A DNA stretch of 64,000 nucleotides from Collybia mongolica (Eukaryota > Basidiomycota > Agaricomycetes > Agaricales > Clitocybaceae): assembly GCA_013420905.1 (NCBI GenBank), contig JAAXNY010000001.1, positions 248,001 through 312,000 on the forward strand, in the 5' to 3' direction. Below are positions 12,811-22,397 of this stretch, piece by piece (positions within the stretch are counted from its first letter, which is position 1; every line of letters begins with the position of its first letter). The translations under genes were made by a program, and so were the position numbers. The notes under the pieces were generated by a model, which was given only the letters and a program-made list of their open reading frames with translations, did not search any database and was not told the DNA's origin.

Positions 12811-14328
12811 ATGAAGGATTCGGAAATGGACACAGAAGAAATTGAAGCTTGGAAATCTAACGAAGTCTTTCCAGAGGATACACAGAATCGAATCCGCAAA
12901 TCTCTCTCTATAATACAGAAAAAGATAGACTCCCTAGATCTCGAAATATCTGCAAAGAGGTCCACTGGACAGATTCCGTCAAATGAGCTGTTAGCTGATC
13001 TTGCGAAGAAAAAAGAGAAGCTGGAAGTTCTCCGGGGAGCCATCTCACCGTTGAAGAAGATACCTCGCGAGATCCTTTGCGAGTTTTTCCTGCATTCCAA
13101 GGACTCCATGTCCCCACTGTTAATTCCACCACGGCAATCACTGGCAAGGGCATTCCCCTGGACACTGATTCAAGTCTGTTCACACTGGAGAGACGTTCTA
13201 TGGGGGATACCAAGTGTTTGGGAAAACATCAGAATTCGGGACGACGTCTATGACAGTGAAATTCCAGCAGTCATAAGCTTCTTTAGAAAGATAATGGCAC
13301 GTACCGCTACCCAGATTTCATTGACCGCCCCTCAGAACGAACGCCTGTTTACCAATCTGATCATTCCAAGCATAACTCGACTAAAGGAGCTCGAGACGAT
13401 TGTTGACCAAGATTCATTTCAAACCCTATTTGAATTACCAGCGGGCGCCGTCGACTCCTTAGCATCGATCGACTTCCATTTAGATGGTGACGACTTCCCC
13501 CATCTTGCAAATAATTCGTTCCAAACCTCTCCTAACCTCCGCAAAATTACTCTCACCAAAAATATCACCAGCATCAGAGAATGGCCACATTACTTATTTC
13601 TTTTGCCTTGGGCACAGTTGACCAACATCGCTTTACCAAACTCAACCATTCCTATCCCTATCCTCCACACTATCCTGGGACAATGCCTCTGTCTGCGTAA
13701 CGCCTCCTTCGTAATCGGAAAGGACCCACCCCGGGACCTTCTTGGCAAAGAAGTAATTGTTTTAAAACTCGAGTCTCTCGTATTACGCCGATATGACCCA
13801 TTTCCAGACTGGGAGGCTTTTCTTCAACCACTCATCCTACCACTCCTTCAGTACATTTTTGTTCCCGATGCTCAGACTTGGAACCAAGCTGCGTTTACAA
13901 CTCTTGTCATTCGTTCGGCTTGTCCCCTCGAATCGATATATCTCGCCCACTATCGGAATACTACCGATGACCTCTACTTTTTCCTAAAACAGGTCCCTTC
14001 GCTTCGCAAGCTTGTCCTTCCATGGTTACATATTCCAACTTCGATATTTGGGGCTATGCATCGACGAGAAATACTTCCGACTCTCGAACATCTGGAGTGT
14101 ATTGTTGACCGGTCTGGGCTCAATGCAGTCTTGGACTTGCTCGAGTCTTATATTTCTGGAAAGCCCGGCGCTGATACAGCTAACGCTGGGATACAACTTG
14201 GAAGATTCGTCTTCTTCTGCGACGAGTCTGACTTGGATAATCCACTCCAAGGTCCACTCAAGCGCTATTATGACCTTCAACCCATCTTCCTGGAAAATGG
14301 AATGTTCATACATGTCACTATACTTTAA
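12811..14328 (+). CDS. F-box-like protein with leucine-rich C-terminal region
   Basis: Single-exon gene of 505 residues. Residues 25-75 form a charged, heptad-like segment (IRKSLSIIQKKIDSLDLEIS, then LADLAKKKEKLEVLRGAI), predicted coiled coil. It leads into an F-box-like motif, PLKKIPREILCEFFLHS, followed by FPWTLIQVCSHWRDVLWGIPSVWENI. This is the arrangement of the very large F-box-like families of Agaricomycetes. The remainder contains irregular leucine-rich repeats (LRKITLTKNI, LTNIALPNSTIP, LESLVLRRYD). Such proteins are thought to present substrates to SCF ubiquitin ligases; the substrate is unknown. No disruption is seen. Confidence 0.8.
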   Translation: MKDSEMDTEEIEAWKSNEVFPEDTQNRIRKSLSIIQKKIDSLDLEISAKRSTGQIPSNELLADLAKKKEKLEVLRGAISPLKKIPREILCEFFLHSKDSMSPLLIPPRQSLARAFPWTLIQVCSHWRDVLWGIPSVWENIRIRDDVYDSEIPAVISFFRKIMARTATQISLTAPQNERLFTNLIIPSITRLKELETIVDQDSFQTLFELPAGAVDSLASIDFHLDGDDFPHLANNSFQTSPNLRKITLTKNITSIREWPHYLFLLPWAQLTNIALPNSTIPIPILHTILGQCLCLRNASFVIGKDPPRDLLGKEVIVLKLESLVLRRYDPFPDWEAFLQPLILPLLQYIFVPDAQTWNQAAFTTLVIRSACPLESIYLAHYRNTTDDLYFFLKQVPSLRKLVLPWLHIPTSIFGAMHRREILPTLEHLECIVDRSGLNAVLDLLESYISGKPGADTANAGIQLGRFVFFCDESDLDNPLQGPLKRYYDLQPIFLENGMFIHVTIL

Positions 14329-14744
14329 TAGGAGGGCGGGTTGCGCACCAGTCTGGATTACAATTAGTGGTGATTGGGGGATCCTGCGATGAGTATACTG
14401 TATGGTCATATCGACTGGCAATCTGGCATCCAATTGGCATTTTGTATGTGTAGTCTTGATCACCATTCTGGATACTTCACGATCTACTTTACCTCTTACA
14501 CATTCTTACATAAATAATGAAATGGTCCTCCACACGACACTATGTACTTATACTCGCGAACTTGGACTATCTGACAATGAATTAACTCCGTGATCCGAAT
14601 CACGTAATGTAATTAGTGCCAGTCAAACAACCTGAACAAAATACCATTTGAACGTACGAATGTCGCACCGCTTTCACTGATTGCAAACGGTGCGTATACC
14701 ACAATGAAAAAGCCAGTTTAGTTCGATATCGACCCTCCCATATC
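14329..14744. other. Intergenic downstream of F-box-like gene
   Basis: Nothing recognised. The 146-codon minus-strand frame at 14026-14466 is antisense to the F-box gene and is not supported by any motif. Confidence 0.4.
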
Positions 14745-16000
14745 ATGTCTGGACATCCACTCTCGACTGAAAACGAAATAGCAGAAATCTTCTCCCAGCA
14801 TATCTCATTTTACAAGATCCAAAGCGCATATCGCATTTGCTTGGATGTCGAACGTACAGCAGCAGCGGACCAAAGGATGAAGATTTACGCCAAGATCCTC
14901 GGCCACTAGGGCTGCACACCGTACCGTCTGACGGGTACGGCCGTACAATCAACGGTCATGAGACGGGTAACGGCTCGACCGTCCACCGTCCGTAGTGTTT
15001 GGTCAGTCAAACCCCAACGGCTACGGAGACGGCCGTTGTACGGTTATGTACGGTAGACGGTATCCATTGAAAGTAGAAAAAAATTACATTCCATACTGTA
15101 CGCTAGGTATTCAACGACGTAGGGCTGCGTTTGCCTTTGCGCGGGCCAGATGTAACCGTTTCTTAACTAGCATTAGAATCCGGATGGTATCAGCGTGAAG
15201 GCTTGCACGGCGGAGGGAAATGGTGTCCCGACCACTGGATTTTTGACACGTCGAGTAGTTGGCCATCAGGTCCTCGAGCGGGCTGATCTGCCATATTGAG
15301 AAGGGGTCACGGTTGGGGGTTTGAGTTGTTTCTGCGAGCATTTTATCCTGCCTCAGCCTCTCCATGAAAAATCTTGCTCGGCGACACTGTGAACGTGTTT
15401 CAATTTTTTTCAATTACGCGGAGTTGTCCTTTTGTTCCTCTTGCATGCCCGCAATCAATGATGAAAATTGAACCACAGATATTATCACTATTGGCTTGTG
15501 ATACAATGAAAATATACTCCGCGTCCATTCTTGACTCGTCGATGGCCCGCCCTGTGTGAGTACCATCCCAGGGACATTGTCACCGAATAGAATGGAAGAG
15601 ATGGTAATTACATGAATAAGGAAATCTGAAACAACAGGATATATTTCAGGTAGGGTGGTGCGGTCTGCATGTGCTTGGCATGGTGTTCAGCGGCGTCGGT
15701 GTGACAAGACATCAAAGCTTCACGTTGTGTTGTTACTGAACCTGTGGCATGTGGATGCGAAAAATAAAATAAAGTTTGATCGGGGATACCCGTCTAATAC
15801 CATCCAATGCCGTGGACGGCCATCTTTCGACGGCAATGGACGGGTGTTGACTGTCCCGTCTACCATCCCGTCAACGTGGTGAACCTGAGGCTGAATGGCA
15901 CGGGTACGGTAACCGTACTACAGGTCCGTACATACCGTGAGGTACGGTCACGGCGTGCAGCCCTATTGGCCACCTCATCATCCATGCACTGTCGGATTAA
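14745..16000 (+). pseudogene. Short reading frame split by a hAT insertion
   Basis: A frame of 54 codons begins at ATG 14745 and runs to the left edge of a hAT derivative at 14907. If the element and one copy of its 8-bp target duplication are removed, the same frame continues at 15974 for eight more codons to a TAA at 15998-16000, giving a 62-residue product. The peptide has no family I recognise. It could be the first exon of a larger gene now lost. The only support is frame continuity across the excision point, so the assignment is weak. Confidence 0.35.
14907..15965. mobile_element. Internally deleted hAT element with 8-bp target duplication
   Basis: Terminal inverted repeats begin TAGGGCTGCA on both ends (left 14907-14916; right end reads TGCAGCCCTA). 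Flanking 8-mers are TCGGCCAC (14899-14906) and TTGGCCAC (15966-15973), a 7/8 match of the size hAT elements make. Subterminal regions are packed with GTACGG / CCGTAC / ACCGTC motifs in both orientations, as expected for transposase binding sites. On the minus strand at about 15115-15230 a remnant reads GRDTISLRRASL then HADTIRILMLVKKRL, matching the tail of the hAT dimerisation domain. The element is therefore a deletion derivative of an autonomous copy, not an unrelated MITE. Confidence 0.8.
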
Positions 16001-16014
16001 GCACGAGCTCATAT

Positions 16015-18559
16015 TGTTGGGATACAAGCCTCACACGGTCAGCCATAGATTTATTATTAGTACAAGACATGGCATATATAAGTATATAAGCACCAAGAGT
16101 GCGTATGATACAATCAATCGAAAGCTCTCTCTTACCATCATTGCACATTCTCCCTATCTCCAATCTCTATAGGTTATGGGCCCTGGACATGTATTTTATT
16201 GAAGAAGTACTGCGCATCAAAGCCTATACTTGATTCTCCTCCACTTTACATCTCCCTTCCTGACAATGCTATCAGCCCCTATATATTACCTCCTATTCAC
16301 CAACATGTCCAACACCCAGCCTGCACCAAATACTGAACAATCAGGCAACAACAAACATGCTAGCCTATTCAGCAAATTCCCTTCTATCATGCAAGTCAAT
16401 ACAGGATTGACGCTTCTTGATCTTTTACCACCACCATCCGACTGTGGGAATTTGTCCCTCCTGCACTAGGTTGTCCCTAAACTACCTAACACCTCATCCC
16501 TAATTGAGATTGCCTTTCATCAGACCATTCCTTCGGCCTGTGCCACTATCCATTTACACCATATCCAAATTTTTAACTTATCAGAGCTGATCATCCTGAC
16601 TATCTGCAGGGTCACCTCATCTTGCCTGCACTGGGGGCTTCACTAATCTGTCCACATCCACCTTATCAACTACCAGGCCACACAAGGACACCACAACTCT
16701 TGTACTCTGCTTTGCGCAGATCCTTAGGGAGCGTCACCACCAACATTTCAACCACTACACCCAAATACAAAAGGAGGAAGGGGTCTGGCCCCCGATCAGC
16801 TACTGTCCCTGCACAGAGCACACCTCTTGGGGAGAATGCCAGTTTATCGTCCAATGGTGGGATTTGGCAGCCTCAGTTTGGAGGGGAGTCATTGCTTTGG
16901 GAGAGGGGTGTGGAACAGGGGGGAAAGTAATAGGGGGGATTCAGGAGAGGGGGAGCAGGTTTGAGGTATGGGTTGTTCATTTAGTTTGGACATTTATCTT
17001 CAACACTGGGGGGGAGTAATGGGTTTCCAGGGCGCCCTGAAATTACCAGGGGGAGTGGAATGGGGTACCAATGTGAAGGGAGGGGACCATGCCCTGACAA
17101 GCAAAGGCAAACCTTTAAGGCGTTGGGAGGTTCAGACATGGTACAGTACAATACTGTTGGACTGCAGGTATCCTCAGTCTAGACCTGTAATATGACCTGG
17201 AGAGCAACTTAGTGTACAGCTCCACCCTGATGGCTCATTACAGATTACTTAGTGGTAATAGGTTTTTATGCCTGCATGTAGCTGGGTCAAACCCACATGC
17301 ACTTAATATCATTATTTGACAAAAAAAAAAAAAAAAAGTCAATACGGGATTAGCAACATCAATTTCGAAGCTAAGTGAACCTCTTCATGCCAAAAACTGG
17401 ATTGCTTGGCACAAGTGCATGAAGCATGTCTTACAGATGTGCAAAGTTGAAGGGTATGTGAATGGGAATATTATCAAACCTGGCAAAGAACCAAGCACTG
17501 AGAATTGGACTTACAATGATAATTATGCCCAAGTTCTTATCACCATGAACATATCCACATCTGAAATGATGCATGTCTCAAGATGCAACACCTTGAAAGC
17601 CATGTGGGATAGTCTCAAACAGGTACATGATTCCAAAGGACATCAGACCATCATCTCTATCATATGCAGCCTCTTTCAAACGTCAGCCAATGATAATACA
17701 AACATCAGTAAACACCTCCAGAAATTAAAGGGGTACTGGGAGCACATTAACCTTCTGGATGATGATGACTTCAAGATACCAGATCCCCTCTTCAAGGTCA
17801 TCATCTTGTTGTCACTCCCACGCTCCTGGGACATGTTCACTGAGTTGTATGTTGGAGGCAGAAAAGGGGTTACTGAGCTTGATCCTAAGAAGCTCATGAG
17901 CTCTCAGCAGTTCATAGGCATCCTCATAGAGGAATACCGTTGACACAAGACCAGAGCTTCTAGGCATGATAATGATTAAAAATTGCAACCAATCAAGCCA
18001 CACATTCACAGAAGCTCACTCACAGGATTGCCCCATCTCCATCTACAAATGCAAAAGGGAATATGCATTGTAATCATTGTGGACAAGATAATCACAACAC
18101 CCACAACTGTGCACACCTTGGGAAGTCCAGGTGCAAAATTTGTCATAAATTTGGACATTCACCAGACAAGTGTTGGGACAATCTGAAAGGAAAGAGAAAA
18201 GTGGATGATAATCTTAAGGGGAAACAGAAGAAGAGATTCCATAAAGAGGAGGCAAATATAGGAGAAGAAGAAATTACCTTCAGTGTAGATGAAGAGGGAC
18301 AGCATAGTAACTTTGATTCATATAAGGACTCAAATTTTAATGATGAATGTGTTCTCTATTATAACTGGGTGGCAGACAATGCTACTACCTCACATTACAA
18401 ACCAACATGATGCTTTTACAAGTTATTAACCCTTAAGCAGTACAACCATTGCAGGAGTTGGAAATGTTAAAGCAATTGCCAAGGGAAGAGGTACAGTTGA
18501 ATTACAGTCAGAATGTGATGGTCATAAATTCACCTTAAGGCTTGATGATGTCCTCTACA
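16015..18559 (+). mobile_element. Truncated Ty1/Copia retrotransposon (5' LTR, gag, part of protease)
   Basis: A 157-bp 5' LTR (16015-16171) begins TGTTGG and is followed directly by GGTTATGGGCCC. The same putative primer-binding site follows the 5' LTR of the second Copia copy at 42.5 kb. Gag starts at ATG 16305 and is interrupted by a poly-A insertion (16409-17337). It resumes with the UBN2-type gag segment (KNWIAWHKCMKHVLQMC at about 17394; WDSLKQVHDSKG; LLSLPRSWDMF). A double CCHC zinc knuckle lies at about 18066-18180 (CNHCGQDNHNTHNC, CKICHKFGHSPDKC). The protease-like WVADNATTSHY and LDDVLYI segments follow to about 18560, where the copy ends at the hAT terminus. Integrase, reverse transcriptase, RNase H and the 3' LTR are absent. 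Stops and small shifts show it is dead. Confidence 0.85.
16409..17337 (+). mobile_element. Poly-A-tailed retro-insertion (SINE/LINE-fragment-like) inside Copia gag
   Basis: About 0.93 kb of sequence ends in a run of 17 A (17321-17337). It is bounded by the direct repeats AAGTCAATACAGGATT (16393-16408) and AAGTCAATACGGGATT (17336-17351), 15/16 identical; the gag reading frame continues across when one copy is removed. A poly-A tail plus a ~16-bp target duplication is the signature of target-primed reverse transcription. No reverse transcriptase frame is present. The stretch TGGGTCAAACCCAC near 17284 loosely resembles a pol III B box. It may be a SINE, a 5'-truncated LINE tail or a retro-copied transcript. 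Confidence 0.7.
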
Positions 18560-21500
18560 TAGTGTTTGAGAGTCCGGTTCGGTCCGGTTTTTTAGGATAA
18601 TCTCGAGTCAACCGATACTGCAACCGGTCCTATATAACCACAAGATGCCACGAAAACCGGACCGGACCAACATCAACCAGTTGATATTGGTTCAGTTAAA
18701 GCCATAAAACCGGTTAACGGCAGTCCCAACAGAGACCAGTTCACAACCAGTTTGGACCAGTCAAATGTCCAGTTGAGACCGGTTAGCATTCGACAAACAG
18801 GTTAATCTAATCAACTACGAAGGCTACATCAAGTTCATCCTCAAGGTTGTCGGCCATGAGCATGTCTTGATACAGGTCCGTGTCAACCTCTTCAACAAGT
18901 CCAGAGTTCCAAGCTGCAAGATTGGCAATGTTTTGACGCCATGCGAATTTCATGAGCTGCAACTCTTCAAACCTCTTTGCACCCAAACGCGCGCGTTGAT
19001 CATCAGCAACTTGTTTGCTGGAAGAGAACAGCCTCTCGCAAGGGACAGAGGATGCCTGTGCAGGAAGGATATCGATTGCAATCCGAGTAAGTGTTGGATA
19101 GATGTCACAATAATCCTGCCACCATGTGACGACGTCAGTATCCTTTGAGACATCGGCTGGCATGTCCTTCAGGTATCGCCGTAATTCAGGTTGCCAGCCT
19201 TCTTCGTCATCCTTTGTTACAACTGAAAGGCGATGCCGATTGTATTTGGACAAGATGGATCCGTTGTGGGTGGTGGTAGGAGTTACACTGTTGGGTGTAG
19301 TTACTGGAATTGGCTCCATCCTTGGCCGACTCTTCCAATACTCCTCCATCTACCACGAACTGGGGAGTGAGCACTTGAACCAGCCAGATAGACATTACTG
19401 ACCTTATCCTCGAGGACCTTCTCCCCCTCGTCTTGCCAATTCTTCACATGTCTGTTACCGGCAGCCCGTTCTTCCTCTTGTTCCTTCGCTCCACCCCAAG
19501 CCAGCCCGATATACGCAAGCTTGTAGTACGGGTGAAGAGCTATAGGTTGTGTTTTTGAGCCTGAATGCAATGGAAGTGATTCCGAACTTACCCAAGGCAA
19601 GAAGAAAACTCGGCTTCCTGTCGAAGCGGGAGTAGTACTTCTGAAGCTTCTCCAGGCTGTTGCCGATCGCATCCCTGTATTTGGCAAAGCGAACGTGGTC
19701 GCATTTCGCCTCCCATGCAGTTTGCAGTTCTTCAATTGCAGGGAGGGCACGCCAGAGTGTTGGGAGTCGTTTGGATGAGAAATGGTGTTGTACCTTCTTA
19801 GAATCCTAGCACATCGTGTAAGTGCGGCCACACAGCATAGTGACCGGTACAAACGAAGACAACATACCGTCAGGATATCTTTTACGTCCCTCACTCGCTC
19901 CCAATCGTCATCTGACAGCTGAAACGCACTCCACGGGATCTTTTTCGTGATTCGGCCATTGGTGCAAACTGTGGTAATCGGCCCAAACAAAGCATCGGCC
20001 GAGACAAGGAAAAGATTGATGGGCTTGAAATGTTGATGTCAATATGTATCCCCAAAGGTGCAGAGACGGCTCACCTGGCGTAGGCGATAGGAACGCTCTA
20101 GCATACCGTGAGCTGTACCCCATCTAATGTTGCTGTGGAGGGGGTTTTTGAGGGGTTTGTTGATCTTGCACTGAATTTGCAAGTTCTCAAAATATTCAAT
20201 ACGTTGACCGGAGGCCTGAATCTATTAACAAGGGTAAGCGTTGAACCGAATCATAACCAATATGGAACGCAACTTGATAGCAATTGTTCGAATGGCTGCA
20301 ATCACATCAAGTGATCCGCCAAGGACACGGTTACCAGGTAAGTCCGGATCATATTCCCAGATTGCCGTTTGATTCTCCACCGCGGCTAGTTTCGTAATAT
20401 GGCCCATCACAGCCACGTTTGCAAGGTTCACCACATGTTCAAGGCAGCTGACACGATCATCAGGTATGTTGTGCTCAAAATAGGAATAGAAAAACTTATG
20501 GTAATTGGTTTTCACCAGCATCCCAATGCTTGTATCCTCACGTATTGTGGACAGTCTCAATGGTGGCACAGCTGGTGTTATTGTTGGAAGTGTTGTCCAA
20601 TGTTATGGTGAATAGCTGTGCGTGTTTCAGTTATCTTATCAAATAGTAATCTAATCATCAATCACCTTCGACTTATCTGGGGTTGTGATACCCACACGGT
20701 CACACAACCCAACAAAGTACCGCCCAAGGTTCAAACCACTGTGATCTCCTGAAATACCCTGAAATCCAACAACCTCCGACCGCAAACGCCATTTCCGCTC
20801 TTTTACCTCAATCCAGTGCGCCGTCATTCCTAGAAACGATCCCTTTGTATTGTCGGCCATCCATCCGTTGGCGGTGGTTGAGACTTTCCCTGGCACTGCC
20901 TGTTGAGGGTTTGGTGAGTACGAGATGGACTACAATGGTGTACAACTGACAAGAATATCCTTTTTCAAACCTTGCAGCCATTCGACGCACTCATTGTGGA
21001 GGTGCACCTTCACGTCATATGTGCTTGGCAGATCTGGACAGGTTGCTCGTGGCCTCATCGCAATGAGGCAGTTCCAAAACAATGCCTTGTCGGCCACCGC
21101 CAGCGCCTAACAATGAGGTTAGTGTTACCTCTTGTTCTGTTTTGTAAAGCTTACCTGGTCATCACAGGTGATAAACTTCGTGACGGCATGCAATACACCC
21201 TCGCGCGTGAACTCCCTTGGTCCCTGCACCTTTTCGACAACCCCATCGAGTTTTGCTTGAATCTTTCCCTTTGGGTTGTTCTTCTTTCGCTGCATTTTGT
21301 TCCAGATCGGTCGAGGGATAGCGAAGTGATTTTTGGGTATGTTTTTATCCTTGCAAAGCTCTTGGTAACGCTCATAGTGCTGGCGGATATGCGATCGACA
21401 GGTCGAGTTTCCACCAGTGTAGAAAGTTTTTCGGAGCCCTCCTTTCTTCAGAACCTGTCCGTCAACCCTATGATGTTGTAAGTATCCTTGTCATATTCTC

Positions 21501-22397
21501 TCCGTTGCAGAAAACTAAGGCTTACTTGCACAGCATGCACCATCTTCCTCGAACGGTCTTGGTCTTGCTTCCCTTCTTGAACGTGACAACGACGATGTCT
21601 GAAAAGATTGTCAAGAGGTCCTTTGTGCTATCCTTTCTCACGTTCTTCATTGACCCTATCTCAATCTCATGCTGCTTGTCCCCATTGTTTTCCTGCCATT
21701 GGTGAGTATTGATTTTAGTGGTCATGAACCTATGAATGCACCTCATCACTTTCTTCTTCACTGGGTTGGCCACCAACAGGAACACTATCATCATTGACTA
21801 CCTCAATCTCCGACTCCTGGCTCTCGACAACTTCCTCATCAGGCTCTAGTGAAGGTTTTATCTGTTTATGATGATGGGTCTTCGGTACCTCTTCATCAGA
21901 ACTGTCGCCATCATCTTCGGTTTCATCAGGGGCGTGCTGCTTGTGGCTACCTGCTTTTGGAGCTTGTGCCTTGGTTTTCCCCTTGTTGGACCTCATGGCA
22001 GGTTCTTTCCTCGTTTTGGCCTTGGGCTTCGCCATGTTGAGAGAGTGAGTATGCTGCAGATGCACGTGTGTGCCAGCAGCATTGTTTGTTCGTATAATAT
22101 CTGTGATCTCACGCCCCATTGCTTGGTCATGAATTCCGCAAGTTTCAGTCTTTTGTGTATCTGCATCAACATATATATGTAACTGTGCGACAACTACTGA
22201 ATGGATCGTAGCAGTGGTCTGAACCGGTCATAACCGGTATGTTTCCGGTTAATATATTAGCTTGAGATTGTGTAACTGGCAACCGACAAACTGTCGATCC
22301 TACCATAACTGCAACCAACAGTCCGGTTGATGTCAGTTGCAGTTCGGTTCGGTCAACGGTTATTTTTCAGTCATATGGACCAAACTCTCAAACACTA
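18560..22397 (-). mobile_element. hAT DNA transposon, 3.8 kb, apparently full length
   Basis: Both ends start TAGTGTTTGAGAG (left 18560-18572; right end reads CTCTCAAACACTA at 22385-22397). Subterminal DNA on both sides is dense in CCGGTT / AACCGG motifs (18580-18790 and 22210-22350), probable transposase binding sites. It carries a single transposase gene on the minus strand. The two 8-bp flanks (CCTCTACA and TGTATGCT) do not match, and the left flank is Copia while the right flank is KDZ sequence, so the insertion site has been rearranged since insertion. Confidence 0.85.
18807..22035 (-). CDS. hAT family transposase (BED zinc finger, RNase H-like core, dimerisation domain)
   Basis: Multi-exon gene; every exon boundary I checked joins in frame. 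The N-terminus is Lys-rich then acidic (start at 22033-22035). A BED-type zinc finger follows (VTFKKGSKTKTVRGRWCMLC, then STCRSHIRQHYERY). The catalytic region includes NGWMADNTKGSFLGMTAHWI and SEVVGFQGISGDHSG at about 20740-20880, then SCLEHVVNLANVAVMGHI and WEYDPDLPGNRVLGG. IRWGTAHGMLERSYRLRQ lies near 20110, and the dimerisation domain near 19010-19080 reads YPTLTRIAIDILPAQASSVP and CERLFSSSKQVADDQRARLG. The stop is at 18807-18809. No frameshift or internal stop was found in the parts traced, so the protein may be functional. Confidence 0.8.
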
